Below, piece by piece: positions 55,998 through 64,000 of a DNA stretch of 64,000 nucleotides. Position 1 is the stretch's first letter; every line of letters starts with the position of its first letter. The translations under genes and the position numbers were made by a program. Source of the DNA: Liquidambar formosana (Eukaryota > Streptophyta > Magnoliopsida > Saxifragales > Altingiaceae); the NCBI GenBank assembly GCA_039720395.1, contig CM077821.1, forward strand, positions 310,001-374,000, read 5' to 3'. Below the pieces are notes generated by a model that ran no database searches, was not told the DNA's origin, and saw nothing but the letters and a program-made list of their open reading frames with translations.

Positions 55998-57234
55998 TAG
56001 GCTTGGCAATTTGAGTGGGTTGGGTGGGTTTGGGTTTAGGATAAATGGGTTGGGTTGGGTCATTAATGGGTTATGTAATTTGTACCATTAATGGGTTAGG
56101 TTATGCCCAACCCAATTACTGTGCAAACCCAAAACCAACCCGCAACCGACCCAATTATGACTTAGCCCAAATTTAAACCCAATCCACATTTTGACCCGAC
56201 CCATTTTGTGCCCTAGTTTTTTTTTTCCCCCCTTCCCTCCCCCTCTCTCTCTCTCTCTCCAAAACCTGATCCAAATATAACTACTAAGTGCTGAAACTAA
56301 CCTCAAGTTGACATTTATATTGCTCAAGCATGCTAATATCTAATTGCACTTTCTTTAACTGCGCATTTCCAAAAAAGAAAAAAAAATCATGGTAAATAAG
56401 GAACTTCATTTTTTTTTTTTGCCCCTCTCTCTCTCCTCCCAAAAAGCCATCATCAAAGTTTTAGCCTTCTTCAGATTTTCAAAGTAAATTGAACTAAAAA
56501 AAAAAAAAATCCAAATATAGTTGAAACTAATTACAACCAAAATAAAACAGGAGCATTCATGAATGTCAGCTTGCTTTTTTAGATAGAAGGGAAGGGAAAC
56601 AATCTCTGCACGAGCACATTCAAAATCTCTTCAGCTTTTTGAACTGTTCCCTTCAAGCCCTTAACTGAATTAGTTAAAACAAGCTCATATTCAAATGCTT
56701 TTAAAAGAACCCTTCTTTCCATACTCATTGAAGCTGGCATTGTCAAGAATCTCAAGATGAGTCTATATCCTTTTGAAGCAGCTATAAATACGAGACGACC
56801 AATGCTCGTGTTTCCACTTGTAGGTTCCACCAAAATACTCTAGAAAGAACAAAAGAAAAAGAAGCTTTGTCAATGTGACTGAAAAATGGTGCAGAAGCAA
56901 TTGAATGACATTGCAATTGCTGTAGTAAACCACAGAATAATCTAAAATAGCAATTTGTGAATCGTTTCATGATTTGCCGATGAAAATTTCAAACAGAAGC
57001 ACAAATAACAATCAAAATGCAAAGAAACTTAGTTTACATGTTGTCAGATAGACTCCAAAGTGTCAACCAGATGGTTCAGTTTGCCAATCAATAATAGAAA
57101 CTTCAACAAACTTCAAGCAAAATGACATTGCAGTTTACATAATGGCCTCCCCATTATGTCTCCTCTGGGTGACATTACGGACCTCATCATTGGGAACTCA
57201 CCATCAAATGTAGGGACAAAATGGGGTGTCTACA
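55998..57234. mobile_element. Composite insertion: hAT-like end, captured exon, LTR end
   Basis: It begins TAGGCTTGGCAATTTGAGTG with GGGTTGGGT-type repeats mirrored at 56095-56200 (an inverted-repeat, hAT-like unit) and ends GGGGTGTCTACA at 57234, the same LTR end as the solo LTR in TNL-a. Between them is a cysteine synthase-like exon with its intron. No single element with both ends and a duplication was found, so several events plus a deletion of TNL-d are implied. Confidence 0.6.
56618..56839 (-). pseudogene. Cysteine synthase (OAS-TL)-like exon fragment
   Basis: After a TTTCTTTTGTTCTTTCTAG-type acceptor the minus strand reads [60 protein letters not shown] and VQKAEEILN, then a GTGCTC donor-like site. 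O-acetylserine (thiol) lyases have [33 protein letters not shown] and KAEEI at this place, and PTSGNTG is the substrate-loop motif. Here TSGNTS replaces TSGNTG and four residues are extra before TMPAS. Keeping splice sites means it was copied from genomic DNA, not from mRNA. Confidence 0.85.
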
Positions 57235-57766
57235 ATATTCTTTTGGAGGAAAGTCCATCCTAAAGGCATGTTTGCTAAATAGTTGAAGAGAATGATTAGC
57301 TTCCATTGGTGGTGGTTCATAGGTGTTATCTACTACAATCCGATTTAGAACATGTTTGTCTCTTGTTGTAACTATGATCATACTTCCAGGAACAAACCAC
57401 TCACTTTTCCTACAATCTTACCAAATTGGTCAAAAGTATCAACATCGTCAAGAACAATGAGAACTTTTTTTCTGCAAACTGGTTCTTTGATTATATCAAG
57501 TCCTTTGTTAACATTAACAATTTCATCCATGCCTTAAATTTTTAGGATTGTGGAACAAAGTTCATACTACAAATCAACGAGACCCTTTTGTTGCTGTGAT
57601 TTTTCTCGGACATTTTCAAGGAAGCTACATCCTTCAAAGCGCTCAGAGAGTTTGTTGAAGATGACCTTGGCAATAGTGGTCTTGCCAATACCACCCATGC
57701 CAAGGATTCCAACAATCTGTACATCACTGAAGTAAATATTTTAAAAATTTATCATTTCGTCTACGT

Positions 57767-60021
57767 TACTAATATTTTATCTAATTATGGACTAATTTCC
57801 AATTTCCCCATAAAGTAAAAACTTTGAACTTTTATAAAGAACCATGATTTTCTTGAGTTTCTTTTACTTTGTGAGGGATTCACTCTTAAGCTTTGTTCTT
57901 TGTGAATCCCTAAGTGTCCTAACATGATTGGATGGGGTTACCTTGAAGAAACTCATGATGTCATTTTTTTTTTATTTATAGTTTTATAAAGATTTGATTT
58001 TAGAAAGATTCACTCACAAGCTTTGTTCTTTGTGGATCTTGTGGTGTCCCAACATGACAGGACGGGGTAACCATGAGAAAACCCATGATGTTGCTTTTTA
58101 TAAAGGTATGATTTTTATTGTTTTCCATAAAAATAGTTCATTTCCACAAGAGGTGACACCAAGTTTTCAAACTTTTAAATCTACCCAATCACTTCAATAA
58201 GTGTAAATAAGGCTTAAATAATGTCATACCTAGGGTGGTATATTTTCTTTTAGAATTTCTAGCATCGAGTAGGTATTTCATTTCGAGAATGAGTTTGATT
58301 AAAGAAAATCATTAATTCAAGGCAACCGTTTGTTAACAGATGTGGTAAGGTGCCTAACACCTTCTCAACCAATAACCCTAATAGAGCCTCCTTACCTAGA
58401 TCTCGAGTTCATAGACCATTGTTTGGAATCATTTACATTTAAAATAATAAGGACTAATCAAAGGCTTTAGGGATGCCCTTTCACGGCTTTAAATATATAA
58501 TAGGTGGCGACTTCAAGCCTTTCTTCTTTTAAGTTGTGCTCGCATAGCTAAACAAGAGAAGGCACCCCGAAAGGAGTTAGTTGAACCATTTTATTGTATT
58601 CACAATCCAATAAGAAACACGGCATAACAACATGCAAGAAAAGGGCATACTGAGAGTGTGTGCGAAAAAGTCATTACCCACAACATGGGAAAGAAGTGAG
58701 ATCTCCGGTCTCCCTCCGAGTGGTAGCGACAAGTTGGAATGATTTGTCATTGTCCTAAAAAATGAAGTAGTAACTTTTAGTATTTTAGTATTTAAAGAAA
58801 ATTTTACTATTTTAAGAGTAAAAAATATGCTTTTCAATATTGATGGGGGAAGGGCGGAGGGAGGGAGAAAAAGAATAAGAGAGTTCTTGAATTTTGGAAG
58901 TCAATGAGTTTGAGGCATTAAGATTTAAGACTTTGTTATTTCTTTATTTTTTATTTTATATATACCCATCTTTCCTTCACCAAACCCCACCCAAGATGGA
59001 AACTCTTACGTAATCAGTACCACGACACCACACCTTTGTGGGTTGGGGACAACCTGGCACACCTTTATTGTCACGACTCAAATTAATAAACCATGATCAA
59101 TATTAATAAATCCAGTTTAATTAAAGAAAATCACTTGAAAATCACATGGATGACACATGTTAGAAGATCTGTTATTTTAATAAAAATTTTGGCATGACCC
59201 ATTCGTAAATGGGACATAACATGATAAAACCTGTTTAATTAATCATCAAGATGCCCTGTCATCCATCATTGGTATCATCACATGCATAAAAAACCATATA
59301 AAGACGGCTACAATAATTAAAATATTACAGACTTAAGTTATTACATGTCCTGCGCTCATTGGCCGAATAAAATTATTTAACTTAATACATTCCATAATTT
59401 AATGGGATAGGTGTTACATTTACCTAAAGATCTTCGCAGCAAGTAGTTGTTGTACATATGTGCCCCGTGTCTAGACACGTAGTTGTTGTACATCCTTGCA
59501 CATCTTTACCTAAAGATTTTTGCGGCAAGCTTTGGGCCATGCGGCGGCATCATTGTTCTGGCTCGGGTTGAACAATGGTTAAATTGATTCTCACAGCTGA
59601 TTTTTAGGCCAATCAATGGCATCACCACCTTAGCATTTCAGAGGAGACGATGGCAAATGAATTGATCCTCACTGCTACCTTTGGGCCAGGCAGTGGCATC
59701 ACCGCCTCAGCATTTCTGGTGAGACGATGGCAAAGGGATTAATTCTCACTGCTGGCTTTGGGCCAAGCAGTGGCATCACCACTGGCTTTGGGCCAGGCGG
59801 TGGCATCATCGCCTCAGCATTTCTGGTGAGACGATGGCAAAGGGATTAATTCTCACTGCTGGCTTTGGGCCAAGCAGTGGCATCACCACTGGCTTTGGGC
59901 CAGGCGGTGGCATCATCGCCTCAGCATTTCTGGTGAGACGATGGCAAAGGATGCCCTGAGATTTAAATTCGTGAGTAAAGTGGAATGGACAGAACCCCTG
60001 CAAAATTGGGGTGTCTATACA
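57767..60021. mobile_element. 2.25-kb insertion in TNL-d NB-ARC (LTR-like)
   Basis: The high end reads TATAGACACCCCAATTTTGC on the minus strand, close to the TGTAGACACCCC start of the other LTRs. Inside are GTGCCTAACACCTTCTCAAC and ATAGGTGGCGACTTC, as in some Ty3-type LTR regions, a 130-bp doubled segment at 57.87-58.1 kb and 107-bp tandem repeats at 59.7 kb. No coding domain was found. It is probably an old solo LTR or LTR-derived segment; the other end is unclear. Confidence 0.55.
59620..59950. repeat. 107-bp tandem repeat, GGCTTTGGGCCA-rich
   Basis: TTTCTGGTGAGACGATGGCA starts at 59713, 59820 and 59927, a period of 107 bp. Within each unit GGCTTTGGGCCA(A/G)GC(A/G)GTGGCAT occurs twice. An older, more diverged unit lies at about 59590-59712. 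It is GC-richer than its surroundings. Confidence 0.9.
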
Positions 60022-60599
60022 TACCAAACAAGTTCTCAGGTACATTTATGTTATTCTTTTTTAACTCTACCAAAACCTTTGAAGTAACCTGACTTGCTAA
60101 TTCTCCTTGAAGCCTGCCAAACATAATTGATATAATGATATCAAAGTGAAGACCACAGCAAGTCATAATGCCTAAAACTTAATATAAAATTTAATGCTTA
60201 CAAACTTTGGGCAAATTGGATCATCTATATCTATATCTGTGCTACTTATAAAAGTCTTTTGAGCAAAAAAAATTTTGATTAAGGATTATACCATCATTTA
60301 AAATTTGATGTACTTTTTTACCCTTTGTTTGAGATAAAGATGATCTACATGAAAGTTTGAAATAACAATGATCTACACAAACAAATCTTTATCAAGAAAG
60401 AAAAAAAAAAAAAAAAAGCAAGTTGCTTTGTTACTCGACGTATTTTTTTAAGAACAATTTATCAAATAGTTTTGAGATTTTAGTCAATAAATTAATAAAT
60501 ACAGAGTTTGAAACCATTTAAAACTAGCACGTATACATATACCAAATAAAAACACTCTCTTGAGCCGTTCTTCTACGATTTTTTTTCTTCATGCACCGC

Positions 60600-60603
60600 A
60601 CTC

Positions 60604-60677
<74 letters not shown>

Positions 60678-60690
60678 TATATACTATATA
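60600..60690. repeat. (ACAT)n and (TA)n microsatellite
   Basis: About six CATA units are followed by more than 25 TA units, within the Helitron. Confidence 0.92.
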
Positions 60691-61651
60691 TATAGCACAC
60701 GTGCGTTGCATGTGAATATTTTTAAATAATATTAGTTATACAAAATAATAAATACATAAAGATTTTATATTTTTTCATAAAAGATAAAATTTAAAATTCG
60801 AAAGTACAACGAAAGATTAAAAACTCTTTAAATATATATTCAGATTTTTTTTTCTGTATAAAACGGAATATTTAAAGAGTTTATATTCATATATATTATC
60901 ATGCAACTTGATAGTTGCTCTAAAAAAAGAATTTGAGTAAAAATCTAACTTTAATTTGTTAAGAGTTTGAATTAAAATCTAACTTTCATTTGTTACCAAA
61001 TGATAATAATGTTTATTATGTGTTTCAATTAAAGGAAGGGTAGATATGTATTTTTTTTTTTTTTAAAATAAGGGTATATTGGTCATTCAAAAGTTTTTCT
61101 GAGATTCAACCTTTTATAGGTAGTATAGATTTGCAGAGCAAAACTTACGAGAGAAGGAGAAGTCGCCGTTAATCAGAGAAGGGAGAAGTCGCCGTTAATG
61201 GAAAAGGTGGAGAGAATGTTGAAACTACTCTTGATGGAGAAAGTGGAATTTATAATCCGGCTGTTTATTTATTATATAGGAATTATAATTTCCGTTTCTT
61301 TTGAATTCCTATTTGTGTTTTATATATATATTAAGGTATGTGCTTTAGCATATATTAAGGAATGTGTTCCGGCTGTTGTTTTAGAATTATAGTTTCCATA
61401 TTCCTATATATTTCTATTTATTATATAGGAACTATAGTTTCTGTTTCCTTTGAATTCCTATTTGTGTTTTATATATTAAGGTATGTGTTTTATAATATAT
61501 TAAGATATGTGTTTTAGAATTATAGTTTTCATATTACTATATTTCCTATATATGCAGAAGGGTGGGTAGTTGTGTATCTAAAAATTAAAATAAAGGTATA
61601 TTAGTCAATCAAAAGTTTTTCTTACATTCATCTTTTTATAGGTAGTATAGA
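60690..61651 (-). mobile_element. Nested Helitron-like ends inside the Helitron
   Basis: Minus-strand 5'-type ends TCTATACTACCTATAAAAG begin at about 61651 and 61139. Each is followed by AAAAACTTTTGA(A/T)TGAC. A hairpin CACATGCAACGCACGTGTGC at 60695-60714 looks like a 3' end on the same strand, but the terminal CTAG is not clear. One or two truncated Helitrons are nested here. Confidence 0.5.
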
Positions 61652-61917
61652 TATAGATAGATATATATATATATATACACTCTTTGTGTTTACTTTTGAT
61701 GCGTGATCATATACCTTTTTATGTATTTTTTATTTATTCTTTAAGCGTTAATGCTAACTATTCAAAGACAAAAATATAACAAATGTTTATGCTAATAATT
61801 TTTACAAATAAAGTATTTTTATGTTGATTTTTTTTTTTTCAAAAAATTTATCACAAAAAAAATGCACATGTGCTATCCCTAGTACTATAAAATAGGGGCC
61901 GGGTTAGCAAGAATTAC

Positions 61918-62462
61918 CCATTAGTTTCTTTATTCAGATCCAATCCCTTCAGTTCTCCGACCATTTTGAGAGCCTCCTTCCATTTCTGGACAGTCTTTTC
62001 ATCGACATCCTCCTTGTGTTGGAGAAAGGCCTGATCGTAAGTCCCCGTTTGATGTCGTACGTCCGAAGGCTTGACGTCAAAGAAAATAGGGAAAATCTTT
62101 TGTCCCACACTTGTGTGGCACTTGACCATCTGGGAGAGCTCACGTAGGCACCATTGACTAGAAGCATAGTTCTTGGATAAGATTGGGATGCAGATTTTCG
62201 ATTCCTTGATTGCTTTGAGAAGCTCCGGGCCAATCTTTTCTCCTATGCGAAGCTCATCATCATCCCTAAAGGTGCGAATTCCCGCACCGACAAGAGAAGT
62301 GTAGAGGAAATCGGTGAAGGTTTTACGAGTGTCTTTGCCACAGAAACTCAGAAACACTTCGTATTCCCCTCCGGAGGCGGAGGCCGAGGAAGTGTTCCCA
62401 GCGGTGCTGGGACTTGGGGTTCGTTTTCGCTTATTGGCATTCCCCTGGTAATCCATTTCCAC
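61918..62462 (-). CDS. TNL-d TIR exon (intact; possible TIR-only product)
   Basis: A 545-nt open exon from ATG at 62462 to donor GG/GTAATT. It begins MEMDYQGNANKRKRTPSPST, basic and without an anchor, then EYEVFLSFCGKDTRKTF, BB-loop GIRTFRDDDELRIGE, SSQWCLRELS with the NADase glutamate (E108), and PSDVRHQTGTYDQAF. Unspliced transcript ends at once after NKETNG in TAA, giving 182 residues: a complete TIR domain. The remaining gene is broken, so TIR-only is the only plausible product. KRKR could act as a nuclear signal. Confidence 0.8.
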
Positions 62463-62610
62463 AATACAAGCAGCTCAATCACTCCTTTGTCTGAAAAAAT
62501 TGAAAACCTTTCGTTAGGGCTTTGCCTTGGATTCCTTTTAACAATCGGAAAAAAGCTATCTCAATGGGAACTTATGACAATTGCTTAGAGGTTTCGTGGA
62601 AAAAAATCCA
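62463..62610 (-). promoter_or_regulatory. TNL-d 5' leader / proximal promoter
   Basis: GAGCTGCTTGTATTGTGGAA, AATTGAAAACC and TGACAATTGCTTAGAGGTTT match the leader of TNL-a. A repeat TCCACGAAAC flanks it at about 62600. It is the least disturbed upstream region in the cluster. Confidence 0.55.
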
Positions 62611-62986
62611 CGAAACTGACAAGAAACGTCTAAGTAGCTCAGATAATTAGGCTTTAGACCAACCAGGTCAACAAATGTTTTTTGGGAATAGTGGATGGAG
62701 CTTGGAAGAAGGGAGGAAATTTCTTTGGGAGGTGCAGGTTTTGTGATGGGCATCATCAATCAAGGAGGCAAGAAGATTGTAGCCAGAACGCCCTTACAAG
62801 CGGAGGTTGATCGAAACCCTTTTGTTAGCAGCTGAAATCACAAGCCAAGCACCTCAATATCAACGCAATATCATTTTGGACAGACTCCCAACCATTGGTT
62901 TCTTACCTTGTTGGTGTAAATTGTAAATGGAAATAGCTCCACTTTTGCATGATATTAGGCAAATAAGTAATCCCTCTGTTCTGATA

Positions 62987-63283
62987 CTCCCTACGCCGTC
63001 CCATAAAGATAGGTCATGTTTGATAAAACATAGAGTTTAAGAAAAAATTATCATTGCATTGATTTTTCACTTATTAAACTCTATCTTTCCAAAAAATACC
63101 ATCTCTTACTTGGTATTGGGTTTTATGTTGAAAGTAATTATTGAAATAACAAAGGATAGTGTAAATAATATTTAAAAAAATTATGATTTGACTTTTTAAA
63201 AATGGACAAACATTTTGGAACAAAAAAAAAAAAAAAACAAAAAAACAAAAAACAAAAAACCTATCTTTGTGGGATTGAGAGAA
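62987..63283. mobile_element. Stowaway-type MITE, TA target
   Basis: Left end CTCCCTACGCCGTCCCATAA, right end TATCTTTGTGGGATTGAGAG, inverted with mismatches, inside TA on both sides (62985-62986, 63284-63285). CTCCCTCCGTCCC-type ends are typical of Stowaway (Tc1/mariner) MITEs. About 297 bp, no coding content. Confidence 0.78.
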
Positions 63284-63289
63284 TACTAA

Positions 63290-64000
63290 TTTTCAATATT
63301 GTAGTATGCATGTGTAACAAGTCTCGAGTAATGATACAAGAGGATCATAATATTGCACGTCAAATTGTGAACACTGATATTATTACTACTTTACTAGTAG
63401 GTCTATAACTTTTATTTCTTAGCAATGAAGTTTTATTTTGTACCAAAAATATATGTATATATATTTATTTATTTTACTTGTGTGAAAATGCAAGCTTGGT
63501 AATCACATCAGTAGTATATTAGATTAGATTGGATCGGTTCTTTTGGAATACATCTATTCTTATATTATATTTAGGAGTTTTTGGTGTGATGTCAGCAAAT
63601 GCTGAGGTGGCAACCCAATAATTCTTCCCTCCTTAATCCTTCATTCCCCTTCATTTTGGGCCCACATAGCTGATGTCAGCATTTTACTCTCTTTTGGCCT
63701 TCTCCCTTTCTCTCTCCAAACACCTCCTCCACCTCAATTTGCCCTCCTTTCCTTTATTTGACGTTCTCTCTCTTTCAAATTTCAAAATTTGATTTAATTC
63801 CCCCTCCTCTCATCCTGTTCTCTGTTCTCTCTTTTGAGCACACAATCCTCACCGGAAATGGCTGGCATGGGTACTGCTCGCCGAAAATGGGTGCTTGCCA
63901 TCAGTTCGGTTCCAACAAGCCCGCGCGAAAAGTAATCCTCTCTTTTGAGCACACAATCGTCGATCTATTTTGCTGCAAACCATACATTTCCATTCTTGGG
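63290..64000. other. Upstream region at the window end, no gene seen
   Basis: GTGAAAATGCAAGCTTGG near 63483 is shared with the upstream side of TNL-c. A 28-bp segment CTCTCTTTTGAGCACACAAT with flanking bases occurs at about 63826 and 63933. TGATGTCAGCAAATGCTGAG and GCTGATGTCAGCATTT suggest a transposon end. No coding reading is supported before the window ends. Confidence 0.5.

Larger units (their letters stand above)
57235..60113 (-). pseudogene. TNL-d NB-ARC exon, interrupted
   Basis: The start (60113) reads LQGELASQVTSKVLVELKKN, then NVPENLFGMYRH before foreign DNA. On the far side (57766) it continues with SDVQIVGILGMGGIGKTTIA, FEGCSFLENVREKSQQ, a stop at LVDL/YELC, LIVLDDVDTFDQF, a frame change, VTTRDKHVLNRIVVDN and HAFRMDFPPKEY. 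It ends at 57235 against an LTR end. GLPL, RNBS-D and MHD are absent. Confidence 0.88.
60224..61882 (+). mobile_element. Helitron, 1659 bp, in TNL-d intron 1
   Basis: It starts TCTATATCTATATC and ends GCACATGTGCTATCCCTAG, with a 10-bp palindrome GCACATGTGC (61864-61873) just before CTAG. The left flank ends in A (60223) and the right begins with T (61883). The empty site in TNL-c reads ATCATACTATAAA and joins these flanks exactly, with no target duplication. These are the defining marks of a Helitron. It carries nested minus-strand Helitron-like ends and a TA microsatellite, and no Rep/helicase. Confidence 0.9.
54917..62462 (-). pseudogene. TNL-d: TIR-NBS-LRR pseudogene with intact TIR exon
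   Basis: TIR exon 62462-61918 is open. Intron 1 holds a 1.66-kb Helitron. The NB-ARC exon starts at 60113 but is split by a 2.25-kb insertion (57767-60021), carries stops and frame changes, and is cut at 57235 by an LTR end. The ARC region, exon 3 and the start of exon 4 are missing, replaced by 55998-57234. LRR 55997-54917 continues, with a frame break near 55190 and a lost 3' end. The receptor is dead, but a TIR-only product from exon 1 is possible. Confidence 0.9.

Overview
The window is plant nuclear DNA from a eudicot. It holds a tandem cluster of TIR-NBS-LRR (TNL) immune-receptor genes, all on the minus strand. TNLs occur in eudicots, and the exon layout (TIR / NB-ARC / short LRR / long LRR / tiny last exon) and L6-like motifs fit that. 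AT-rich spacers, poly-A tracts and many nested transposons suggest a medium or large, probably woody-plant genome. The species cannot be fixed from sequence alone.

Layout, named here from low to high coordinates. TNL-a (1.7-10.9 kb) is a pseudogene broken by a solo LTR, a LINE-filled intron and a TRIM element. Unit y (11.9-13.4 kb) has lost its whole gene body and keeps only its ends. TNL-x (16.9-19.1 kb) is an orphan LRR block. TNL-b (22.5-27.8 kb) has an intact NB-ARC exon but a broken TIR and LRR. TNL-c (35.5-39.9 kb) is the only copy that reads as a complete gene (five exons, 1198 codons plus stop). TNL-d (54.9-62.5 kb) has an intact TIR exon but a shattered NB-ARC and LRR. Downstream of each unit lies a plus-strand relic of an RNase H-like (RVT_3) coding segment. 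The six relics let the cluster be counted as six ancestral units.

Mobile DNA fills the rest. There is a 4.17-kb Mutator-like element (MULE) with a transposase tail, 259 bp upstream of the TNL-c start codon, and a 1.36-kb relative; both have perfect 9-bp target duplications. There are also MULE-type MITEs, hAT-type elements with 8-bp duplications, a Helitron inserted exactly between A and T in TNL-d intron 1, a full Copia element with 619-bp LTRs, LTR ends starting TGTAGACACC inside NB-ARC exons, L1-type LINE remains, a TRIM and several MITEs. Pieces of ordinary genes (cysteine synthase-like, DA1-like, possibly LEUNIG-like) sit among them.

TNL-c would act as an intracellular receptor: a membrane-anchored TIR NADase, an NB-ARC switch and an LRR sensor. 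The broken copies could serve as sequence donors, or as sources of TIR-only transcripts, because the intron-1 donor creates an immediate stop codon in three of the four copies. No CRISPR, tRNA or rRNA gene was seen. Exon borders were read by eye from splice signals and paralog alignment, without transcript data.
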